Source: Gnetum montanum (taxonomy: Eukaryota; Streptophyta; Gnetopsida; Gnetales; Gnetaceae). From it: a stretch of 63,360 nt of DNA. The stretch covers positions 41,611 to 104,970 of the forward strand of contig MNCI01018080.1 of the NCBI GenBank assembly GCA_015680685.1, given 5' to 3'. The notes under the pieces are model-generated. The model worked only from the letters and a program-made list of their open reading frames with translations, searched no databases and had not been told where the DNA came from. The translations under genes and the position numbers were made by a program. Shown here piece by piece: positions 34,331 to 43,224 of this stretch. Every line of letters begins with the position of its first letter. The stretch's first letter is position 1.

Positions 34331-35118
34331 TTTCAAAATTTTACCCAGAAGAGAAGAATACATGTCAAACATAAGCTAAGAAGCAAATCACACCATCAAA
34401 GGGTGTTTGAATCGAACACATATTTCTTTTCTGCAAATTCCTCCACTGCTATTATTAAATTGAAATGAGACATTTATTGGTATACGAATTGTATAAATTC
34501 TTCTCCATCATCATCGTAGCATTGATCCAATAAAATCAATAGGCTAGGAATTGTATTTCTCCCCTTATAGTTTTCTTGTTTATATTTTGTATTTGTTTAT
34601 GCTTTATACATTGTGTTGTACTGTGGATTCCCTGTTTACATGGTTTAAAACATTGTTATCTATAATAACGTGAGGTACGAGTCCACTTTTTACTCTAACT
34701 GAAAATTTTTAAATGTCGTTGCAATGACTTTATACTTGCTACCATACTACAGTGACTTGAATGTGCAAACAACCATGAACTATGCCATTGTAGTTTTTGC
34801 ATCTAATATATACTTGTTGATTATCCATTATTTTTCTTCACATGTTCATTTTGTGGGGTTGGAAAGTTCTCTTCGTGCATATTTTCAGACCCTATGATCT
34901 GTTCCAACTTGGATTATCTTTTGAGGTAACGGTGAGATGGTTGTTTCTAAAATCAAGTTCAAGGCAAAATGAAACAAATTAACAGGGAATTTGCTATTAC
35001 AAATGGCTATTTAATAAATAGGTTATATACAATAATTAAATCAAATACGTATATTGTTGATGTCAACACTCCCATGCTCTCATGGGGCCATGATTATTAA
35101 TGTCTTTATTTCTCTCTC
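34331..35118 (+). other. 3' flank of unit G
   Basis: Conserved flank with a deletion near 34700 that removes the segment with TAAAGTGTATATTAG. No gene seen. Confidence 0.5.
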
Positions 35119-35689
35119 TTAATAACCACTGTAATAATTAGAGTAACCATCGCTCTAATAATTAGAGTAACTACCTTTATAATAATAAGAATAACCACCA
35201 CTCTAATAATTAGAGTAATCACTGCTCTAATAATTAGAATAATTGTTACTTTAATAATTAGAGTAACCGCCACTCCAATAATTACAGTAACCATCGCTCT
35301 AATAATTAGAGTAATAATTAGAATAATCGCCACTCTAATAATTAGAGCAACCGTCAACTCTAGTAATTAGAATAACTGCTGCTCTAAGAATTACAATAAC
35401 TATCGCTCTACTAATTAGACTAACCGCTGTTCTAATAATTAAAATAATTGTTGCTCTAATAATTAAAATAACCATCGCTCTAATAATTGGAGTAGTTGTC
35501 GCTCTAATAATTGGAGTAACCACCGTTATAATAATTAAAATAGCTACCACTAATAATTAGAGTAACTGTCGGTCTGATAATTAAAATAATGGTTGCTCTA
35601 ATAATTAGAGTAACTGCCACTTTAATAATTAGAATAACTGCCACTCTGATCATTAGAATAACTGTCGCTCTAATAATTAGAATAACCGC
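35119..35689 (+). repeat. 24-bp minisatellite array 8 (upstream of unit H)
   Basis: About 23 units, with a shortened unit near 35550 and a CATTAGAA variant near 35651. Confidence 0.9.
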
Positions 35690-36537
35690 ATCATTATGGA
35701 TGGCTGCAACGACTATAAAACCATAGGGGAAGGGCTCTCCCTATCAATCCTACAGGGTTCTTTCTATTACTCTTGAGCAGGGCTTCCTCTTCAAAGGCAG
35801 CAATTTCCTAAAGGGCTCTTTCTATAAGTCTTGAGGAGGGCTTGGTCTCCACTAAGCAACAGTTTCCTCTTTTCTTTTATTTTCTTTACAGGGTTCTAGG
35901 TGATCTTCGAGGAGGGTCCAAAGCAGGAGAAAGTGGCTCAAAATCGAATCCTTACAGATCTTCTCGACAACGATAGGAGGGTTCTCTTTCTCTTCTTTCT
36001 ATCTACAACAACGTAGGTAGTGCATGCCATGCACAAGACGTGAGACGTACGATTTTCTTTGGGGCTGACAGCTTGTCTTAGTGGTGCAGACGTGGGTGGA
36101 CGATCTTCCTCTCTACATAATAACTCAGGTAGGTGGCTATTTTATTGCAACAAGGGTAGGATGAAGATAATTATGATCTTTTAATTTTTAATAAAAATAA
36201 TAAAAATCAAAAAGCAAAAGAGTTTAGAAAGAAATTTCATAAATGCACACAGCATTGTTTTTCATACAAGAAATTTCGTAAATGCGTAGTACATTGTTTT
36301 TCATACTAAAAAGCAAATTCAACTTTTATCGAGAGAGAGAAAATGATAAAAAGCTGTGAGATGCACTTTTTTTTAAAATCAAAAAAAGCTATGAGATGTA
36401 CTACTTTTTAAAATTACAAAATGCTAATTATTCATTGAGATGGCTCCTATACTTATTGGTACAACAAAGGGTGAAATTTATCATTTAAGTCTTGTAATTA
36501 ACCAGCAACAATAATGAGCAACATCGTTGTAGGTTTG
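35690..36537 (+). promoter_or_regulatory. Leader of unit H with TATA box
   Basis: TATAAAA at 35714-35720, two GAGCAGGG/GAGGAGGG segments, pyrimidine tract at about 35865-35890 and donor CAG|GTAGGT at 36126-36134. The acceptor is changed to TTGTAG (about 36527-36532). Confidence 0.5.
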
Positions 36538-36815
36538 ATGGCGCCTTCAATTCCTTACAAATGCTGCATTTCGAAAGTGTTGGAAGAAACGCTGTAAGCA
36601 TTGCAAGTTTCAGTATCATCGTTTAAACCAGCATTTAAGGGCAACAATAAGCTTGAATCTGTGAGATTGGTTTTGGAGTTACAATACTAACATGACCATT
36701 CCCATATTTCTGCACTTGCTTCATATGTGAGATGATGCTTCTCCCAAGTTTGTGGTTGAGTGTGTTAAGAAATTTCGTTGAGAAAGAAATTCCACTACCC
36801 TTATTGATTTTTGGC
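36538..36815 (+). pseudogene. Conserved exon-like ORF, copy H, degenerate
   Basis: Recognisable over about 280 bases but with several small deletions, a TAA after about 20 codons, TGG-to-TGA changes and loss of the last third. This is the most decayed copy. Confidence 0.65.
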
Positions 36816-37118
36816 TTATTGGTATACCAATTGTATATATTCTCCATCATCCTAGCATTGATCCAATAGAATCAATGGGCTAGGAATTGTATTTCTCTCC
36901 TTATAGTTGTACTGTGGATTCCTGTTTACATAGTTCAAAACATTGTTATATTATTCTATAAAGTGTATAGAATCAATGGCTAGGAATTGTATTTCTCCCC
37001 TTGTTGTACTGTGGATTCCTATTTACATAGTTTAAAACATTGTTATATTACTCTATAAAGTGTATGGAGAATCATTTTTACATCAATATTTTTAAATGTC
37101 GTTGCAATGACTTTAACA
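36816..37118 (+). other. Shortened 3' flank of unit H
   Basis: A roughly 100-bp piece (CTAGGAATTGTATTTCTC to TATAAAGTGTAT) occurs twice in tandem at about 36868-36972 and 36973-37066. The flank ends at CAATGACTTTA, where Penelope-like DNA begins. Confidence 0.6.
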
Positions 37119-37271
37119 GAGAAAAAACAGAGAAACCAGCAACAACAAATAAGACAGCAGCAATCACCTTAACAACACCCCCTCCCCCCAGACCAATCAA
37201 ACCAATCAAGCTCAGCAACCTCAAAACCTGCAACAAGAAGAAGGAATTCCACTGATGGTGCTAAATCTGGT

Positions 37272-37868
37272 TTGGATCAGGGTTTCGGCCCTACATCGCA
37301 ACAGGGCTTTAGACCTAGGATGCAGGGCTCGGATACTGGTTCTAATTTTAATTCTAATTTTAATTTTCCTGCTTATGCAGGTTTCCCAGGCTTCTCTGCT
37401 CCAGCTTTTTCTTCTGTTTCAGGTTTTCCTCCGGTTTCAGTTTCTGATCTTCACAGGTTTTTCAACGGCTTCCAAGGTTTCGGCTCCCGCGGTGGTCGCG
37501 GTGGCTTTCGTCGCGGTCGCGGCGGTTGGGATGATGCCTCCAGGTCCTCGAATCAGGGCTTCCCTGGCTTCGACCCCAGACCTGCAAATCAAGGTTTGTT
37601 CCATGCAAGTCTAGGGTTCACCTGGCCGTTCGCCCTCAACCCGCGGTCTTCACGGCCCGATCTGCCTGGTGGCTCCAACACCAGCTCCCGATCGCGCTCT
37701 CTCTCCGCCAAGCCCCGCTCTCCAACCACGGCCGATCCGCCCCTGGATCTGGCCCCAATTCTGGATCTGGTTCTCCGTCTGCAACATCGGCGGCCCCCAG
37801 TCCAGCAGCTTCAACTTCGGACAAAACAACAACAGCGATGCTGTCCACAGCAACAACAACAACAATAG
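37272..37868 (+). CDS. First ORF of Penelope-like element: Gln/Gly-rich with RGG box
   Basis: A 198-codon open frame. It starts MDQGFGPTSQQGF, is rich in Phe, Gly, Pro and Ser, contains RGGRGGFRRGRGG at about residues 73-85 and ends in a Gln run. The second copy (42266-42754) shows that the frame once began further upstream with a Gln/Asn-rich segment. RGG boxes commonly bind RNA, so a role in coating the element RNA is a reasonable inference. An alternative is that this is a captured host prion-like RNA-binding protein fragment. Confidence 0.5.
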   Translation: MDQGFGPTSQQGFRPRMQGSDTGSNFNSNFNFPAYAGFPGFSAPAFSSVSGFPPVSVSDLHRFFNGFQGFGSRGGRGGFRRGRGGWDDASRSSNQGFPGFDPRPANQGLFHASLGFTWPFALNPRSSRPDLPGGSNTSSRSRSLSAKPRSPTTADPPLDLAPILDLVLRLQHRRPPVQQLQLRTKQQQRCCPQQQQQQ

Positions 37869-38197
37869 GGTGATTTTCAGCACTGGAGATCTACAGCTTG
37901 GGCATCAGGGTTTGTCTTCTGGGGTTCAGGGTTCTTCAGTTGGCCCTTGTTCAAATGTAAATTTTGGGGTTTCTTTAAACCCCCAACGTCCAGCCCAAAA
38001 TTAACCATGCGCTGGGCTACAGTTTTGCACAATAATTCCTGCCCCCGGCGCGAAAACTCTCCGCTACATGGTGATTTTGTTAGCAACCGCGACCACGTTC
38101 CCAATAATGTTTTTTTCAGCAACGTTGGCCCCCCTCCCATGAAGTTGACCACGTTGCTAATTCTGTTCTTCCTAGCCACGTTGATAACCATGATTTT

Positions 38198-40413
38198 TTG
38201 TCTCACAACGTTGGACTATCTTTGCTCCACCAAGATTTCCTCTATCTTTGCTTCACCAAGATTTCCTCCTCACTCCACTCCCGTTGTCTTTGGGCAATCA
38301 CTTTCAGTGTTTTTCTCCAACAACCTCCAGCCCATTCACCCACCCCCATTTGCGCTATCTGCGCCATGACCAAGTCTCTCCACTCACCAAACTTTGGTAC
38401 TCACCTATCAAAGGTTGCAACCCTTCCAAAAGTTGTTGCAACGCTCAACCATTATCCATCATGTATGTGCCTTAATTTCTGGTTGCTTGCCATCAACCAA
38501 ACTGCATATGCATGTTTCCTCTTTTCGTGTAGAATCCATGAAGTTGAAAATCAAATTTTCAACTTTGCGATCCACAACTTTTACTCGCGATCTCTCACAG
38601 CAAACAAAATTAAAGTTTTGGGTTATGAGCTTAAGTTCATCCCAAGGCCACTCCCCATGGATTGTGGCTCCATCCTTAAAGAATTGACCACATTTGCAAG
38701 GCTTTTAACGTTTCGGAATTTTTTCAAAGATAAACCTAAAGATAATTTTTCTTCTTCTCTGTTTATCTTTGCAACCCAAGTTGCTCATTTGAAACTCCGA
38801 CGTGTTAACAAATGGAATCCACCAATCAGCAGCTTCAACCCGGTTCTTGAGAATTGCATCCGCGATTGCCTCAAGTCCTTTGAAGTTGTGCTTTCCTCCC
38901 TCGATTTTCACCGTCGGACATCCTTGCCACGACGTCTTCTTGGAGCACTTCACAAACTCCAAAAAGACTCTAGCATTGTCATCCGTCCCACAAACAAAAA
39001 TCTTGGTGTCTGCATCTTGGATTCCTCTTGGTACTGCAATGAAGCAACCAGGCAACTCTCGGAGGTGTATTCGCGTGTGGATTTCATTTCATGGAATGTT
39101 CTTCATCGTCATCTCTTGGGGATCATCAATCGATTCCCTCAGGTTTTCAAGGATTTTAGGGATTCGCTGCTCCAGTGCAAGGCCCCTAAACCTTGCAATT
39201 TTTACGTTATCCCTAAAATTCATAAACCTGTTTTGGTTGGCCGTCTGATTTGTTCTTACACAGGTTATGTTCTTGAACCTGCATCTTGCCTCCTTCACTA
39301 TCTGCTGTTCCCAATTTTATGCTCCCAAGCATAACATCTCCAAGACTCATCAGCCTTGATCTGTGACCTCCATGCTAAGGTCCTCCCCGTCAATGTACTC
39401 TTGTTTACGTTTGACGTTGAATCCTTGTACCCTAGCATCCCCACCAATCAAGGACTTGATGCACTCAAAAATACGGAGCATATTTCTCTGCAAACCCTTT
39501 TTCTTTGCAGAACCTCTATAGTAATGCTATCCTGGAGCTAGCATCATTAGTGTTTTGTGAGCACTACCTGGAATTCAACGAAGTACAATACAAACAGGTA
39601 AGAGGCACTGCAATGGGTAGCAACTTTGAAGTTGTCTACGCATGTCTTTTTCTGTGTCATTTGGAGAAACATGTCTTCAGTACTCCTAATTCTCATAATC
39701 TTTTGTATTTCAAAAGATTCATTGATGATGTTTTTGGCATATGGAATGGCTCCAAAGATTCTCTTAATCTCTTGCATTCCCGGTAATGTTTACCCAACAA
39801 TAAACATTACCCCTACCATTTCAAACTCTACAATTGATATACTGGATGTCACTTTCTTCAAGCAAACACTAGTATCATTTCTACCAAGTGTTACCAAAAG
39901 CTCTTAAATGCTTACCAATACATCACTTTCTCTTCATGGCACCCATTCCATCAGAAGAAAGCCTTCATCATTGCAGAACTGAAGAGATACCTCATCATCA
40001 GGGAATCTTGCCTAGGCAACCTCCAACAAATTTGACGGCAACTCTTTCGACAACTTCGAGCACGTGGATATCCATCTCGACTGTTGGTCAAATGCTTCAC
40101 TGCTATCTCTGCTGTTTCTTGTCGGTCACTTCTGGCTAGGCTCCATCAAAGCGATGACATTCAAGTTAGGAAATAGACCCCTCTCGTCTTCAAATTGGAC
40201 TTCAATTCCTCAACTAAGTCCTTGAACGTGAGAGCTCTCCTAAACCCTATACTTAGTCAGCTCTGTCAACACGATCTGACTCTCGAGAACGTCATTTCAG
40301 ATCTGATCACTTACTGGTGCAATCCTAGAAAGCTGCGCTCTTTGCTTGTCAGACATAGATTCAAGTGCTCTACCCCACCTCCACTTCGGCCTAAACGAGT
40401 GGGGCCCACTTAA
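38198..40413 (+). pseudogene. Penelope-type reverse transcriptase, broken
   Basis: Penelope RTs are related to telomerase RT. Motifs in order are GYELKFIPRPL (about 38622-38654), NKNLGVCILDSSWY (about 38992-39033), FYVIPKIHKP (about 39199-39228), FTFDVESLYPSIP (about 39405-39443, first catalytic Asp), VRGTAMGSNF (about 39598-39627), FKRFIDDVFGIW (about 39709-39744, catalytic DD), AYQYITFSSWHPFH (about 39910-39952) and NPRKLRSLLVRHRF (about 40322-40363). The first 378 codons are open to a TAA at 39332-39334. Further frameshifts near 39520, a stop near 39783 and others follow. The domain ends at a stop near 40411 with no GIY-YIG domain after it. Confidence 0.85.
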
Positions 40414-40667
40414 ATTTTAGAATCCCCAAAAATTCTATATTTTTAAATTGGGATGGTTTATTTATAGCACTTGTTCTTCGTGGCTCTTTTGCCTTTTGAC
40501 TTTGTAAAAGCCAAAACATACTGAAGAGGGGTGAGACTCCCTGAAAATGTTTTGTGTTCAGTTTTCTTAAGTTAATGACATTTTGAGCTTTTTCTTTTCC
40601 TTTCTTTTCTTTTCCCTTTACTTCCTCTCCTTTACTTCGTCTCTCTGTTCAGCCGCACAAGATCCTG
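40414..40667 (+). other. 3' untranslated part of Penelope-like element
   Basis: About 250 bp without an ORF, with a pyrimidine-rich tract (TTTTCTTTTCCTTTCTTTTC) at about 40589-40612. It runs into the tandem tail. Confidence 0.5.
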
Positions 40668-40936
40668 TTAAAATTTTTAGAACCCAAAAATTTTTAGAAC
40701 TCTTAAATTTTTAGAACCCAAAAAATTTTTAGGTAGAATTTTTAGAACCCAAAAAGTTTTAGAACCCAAAAAGTTTTAGAACCCAAAAATTTTTAGAACC
40801 CAAAAAAAATTTTAGAACCCAAAAATTTTTAGAACCCAAAAAATTTTTGAACTTTTTATAACCCAAAAAATTTTTAGAACCCAAAAATTTTTTTAGAATT
40901 TTTAAAACCCAAAAACTTTTTAGAACCCAAAAAATT
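40668..40936 (+). repeat. Tandem tail of about 16-17 bp units (TTTTTAGAACCCAAAAA)
   Basis: About 15 irregular copies of TTTTTAGAACCCAAAAA with variable A and T runs. On the other strand the core reads GGGTTCTAAAA, loosely like the plant telomere repeat GGGTTTA but not the same. It lies at the 3' end of the Penelope-like element and joins unit I directly. Confidence 0.85.
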
Positions 40937-41255
40937 CATAAACACATAGTGGATTGCTTTTCATACAAGAAATTTCGTAAATGCATAGTACATTACTTTT
41001 CATACTAAAAAGCAAGTTCATTTTTTAAAAATTAGGAAAAGCTATGAGACACTTTTTAAAAAAAAATTAGAAAAAGCTATGAGACACTTTTTTTAAAAAA
41101 AATTAGAAAAAGCTATGATATGTACTTTTTAAAATTAAAAAAACCTAATTATTCGTTGAGATGGCTCCTATATTTATTGGTACAACAAAGGGTGAAATTT
41201 ATTGTTCAAGTCTTGTAATTAACTAGCAATAACGAGCAACATCGTTGCAGGTTTG
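40937..41255 (+). other. Truncated leader of unit I
   Basis: It begins inside the predicted intron region (CATAAACACATAGTGGATTGC), so array, TATA box and donor are missing. The AAAGCTATGAGA segment is repeated three times (about 41038-41115). TTGCAG lies just before the ORF. Confidence 0.6.
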
Positions 41256-41657
41256 ATGGCACTTTCAATTCCTTACGAATGCAGGGACTGCATTTCGAAA
41301 GTGTTGGAAGAAACACTGACATGGTATGCAAGCGATTGCAAGTTCCAATATCATCACCAACATTTAAGGGTAACAATAAGCTTGAATTTGTGGGATTGGT
41401 TTTGGAGTTATGATTCTGACATGACCATCTCCATATTTCTGCACTTGCTTCATATGTGGGATGATGCTTCTCCAAGGCTTGTGGTTGAGTGCGTTAAGAA
41501 ATTTCGTTGGGGAAGGAATTCCACTACCCTTATTGATTTTCCCGATGATGATCAGATTTTGGCTATTTCACAATGGATTCCACTTAATCGCCTTGTTTTG
41601 GATTTCAGTGAACAGTTCATAGAATGTCCCACCTACTTTAATACCTCCTGCAAATGA
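41256..41657 (+). CDS. Conserved exon-like ORF, copy I (133 codons)
   Basis: Open from the ATG at 41256 to TGA at 41655-41657. It lacks six bases near 41356 (two codons before QHLR), an in-frame change. It keeps WDWFWSYD, FLHLLHMWDD, KKFRWGRNSTTLIDF and WIPLNRLVLDFSEQF. It sits downstream of the Penelope tail rather than a minisatellite promoter. Function unknown. Confidence 0.5.
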   Translation: MALSIPYECRDCISKVLEETLTWYASDCKFQYHHQHLRVTISLNLWDWFWSYDSDMTISIFLHLLHMWDDASPRLVVECVKKFRWGRNSTTLIDFPDDDQILAISQWIPLNRLVLDFSEQFIECPTYFNTSCK

Positions 41658-42299
41658 TTTCAAAATTTTACCTATGTAAATAAGAGAAGAACACATCAAA
41701 TACAAGGTAACAAGCAAATCACACCATCAAAGGGTGTTTTAATAGAATACATATTTCTTTTATGCAAATTCCTACACTGCTATTATTAAATTGAAATGAA
41801 TTGGTATATGAATTGTATATATTCTTCTCCATCATCATCCTAGCATTGATCCAATAAAATCAATGGGTTGAGAATTGTATTTCTCGCCTTACAGTTTTCT
41901 TCTTCATATTTTGTATTTGTTTATGCTTTATGCTTTATACAACACAGTTTATGCTTTATGCTTTATACACTGTGTTGTACTGTGGATTCCCTATTTAAAT
42001 AGTTCAAAACATTGTTATCTATAATAACGTTTTCCTGTTTAAATAGTTCAAAACATTGTTATCTATAATATAATAACGTGAAGAACGAGTCCACTTCTTG
42101 CTCTAACTGTAAGTGTATACAGATGTAAAATCACGATTGTGTTTTACATCGAAATTGAATATTTTTAAATGTCTTGCAATGACTTTATACTTTCTTGCTC
42201 TCACTGTAAGTGTATACAGATGTAAAATCACGATCGTGTTTTACGTCAAAATTGAATATTTTTAAATGTCTTGCAATGACTTTATACTTGCTACCATAT
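41658..42299 (+). other. 3' flank of unit I with small tandem duplications
   Basis: Three local duplications: GTTTATGCTTTATGCTTTATAC (about 41920-41970), GTTCAAAACATTGTTATC (about 42002-42065), and a roughly 95-bp block ending CAATGACTTTATAC (about 42095-42190 and 42191-42289). No gene seen. Confidence 0.6.
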
Positions 42300-42754
42300 T
42301 TGTAAATGGCGTTCAGGGCAGCAACAACAACCGCAATCAAAATCAAAACTCTGGTTCTCAGCAACAGCCACAAACCCCAGCATCTCGGTGGCCCAAACAG
42401 AAAAAACAGAGAAACCAGCAACAACAAATAAGACAGCAGCAGACCAATCAAACCAATCAAGCTCAGCAACCCCAAAACCTGCAACAACAACAAGGAATTC
42501 CTGCTGATGGCACTAAATCTGGTTTGGATCAGGGTTTCAGCCCTACATCGCAACAGGGCTTTAGCCCTAGGATGCAGGGCTCGGATCCTGGTTCTAATTT
42601 TAATTTTCCTGCTTATGCAGGTTTCCAGGCTTCTCTCCTCCAGGTTTTCTTTCTCTTTCAGGTTTTCCTCCCAGGTTTTCTTTCTCTTTCAGGTTTTCCT
42701 CCGGTTTCGATTTCTGATCTTCACAGGTTTTTCAACGGCTTCCAAGATTTCTGA
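42266..42754 (+). pseudogene. Gln/Asn-rich first ORF of second Penelope-like copy, truncated
   Basis: 162 open codons; the element-derived part starts near NGVQGSNNNRNQNQN. A Gln-rich run and the QGFSPTSQQGFSPRMQGSD segment follow, as in the other copy. A tandem duplication of a FPPGF-like segment (about 42650-42700) shifts the frame, and the RGG box present in copy 1 is missing. Confidence 0.55.
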
Positions 42755-43110
42755 TCTGGATCTGGCCCCGGATCTGGTTCTCGTGTCGGTTTTGGGACAT
42801 CTGCCGCTGCTGCTGGCTGCGCGCAGAATTGCGCCCGCGCCCCTGCAAACCAGCAACACGCGTTTTCTGGCGCGCAGGGCAACGCACGCCCGCCTGCAAC
42901 ATCGGCCCTCAGTCCGGCAGCTTCAACTTCGGCCAAAACAGCAACAGTGATTTTCAGCGCTGGAGGTTTACAGCTTGGGCATCAGGGTTTGTCTTCTCGG
43001 GTTCAGGTTCTTCGGTTGGCCCTTGTTCAAATGGAAATTTTGGGTTTCTTTTAACCCCCAACGACCAGCCCAAAATTAACCATGCGTTGGGCTACAATTT
43101 TGGACAATAA
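42300..43110 (+). mobile_element. 5' fragment of a second Penelope-like copy
   Basis: Matches 37119-38030 with small indels but extends about 100 bp further upstream, so it shows the more complete 5' end. It breaks off at GGGCTACAATTTTGGACAATAA (matching 38012-38033), before the RT. It then joins family C Ty3-type DNA. Confidence 0.8.
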
Positions 43111-43224
43111 GTTATTTCTGAACAAAACCTCCTCCCCAAAGCTGAAGCATCACTAGCTCAAGAACAGGGATAACACCTCATGCTATCAAGCGAGTGTCTC
43201 CAGCAAACTATTTAGAAGAAGTCC

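Larger units (their letters stand above)
37119..40936 (+). mobile_element. Penelope-like retroelement, endonuclease not seen
   Basis: A first ORF with Gln/Asn-rich and RGG-rich protein is followed by a reverse transcriptase with Penelope-type motifs and then an AT-rich tandem tail. It is visibly richer in G and C than its neighbours. No GIY-YIG endonuclease motif is found after the RT (where canonical Penelope elements have it) or before it (as in conifer Dryad elements). Compared with the second copy at 42300, its 5' end lacks about 100 bp. Endonuclease-less Penelope-like elements are known from rotifers, fungi and plants, often at telomeres. No plant telomere repeat is present here. Confidence 0.82.
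15787..42299 (+). repeat. Cluster of nine composite tandem units (A-I), with later insertions
   Basis: The same series of segments recurs: minisatellite array, TATA-box leader, exon-like ORF, 3' flank. ORF start codons are at 16208, 18952, 22264, 24168, 26072, 29779, 33928, 36538 and 41256, so spacing ranges from 1.9 to 4.7 kb. Spacing varies with array length and with insertions (family A solo LTR in unit E, Penelope-like DNA after H and I). All copies share one orientation, which fits unequal exchange or serial duplication rather than independent transposition. Unit A is cut on its left by the family B element. Confidence 0.85.

Noticed and set aside
17481-35689. CRISPR array
   Set aside because: Repeats are contiguous with no unique spacers, and the genome is clearly a plant's.
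40668-40936. Telomere repeat array
   Set aside because: The unit is 16-17 bp and lacks TTTAGGG. It resembles it only loosely.
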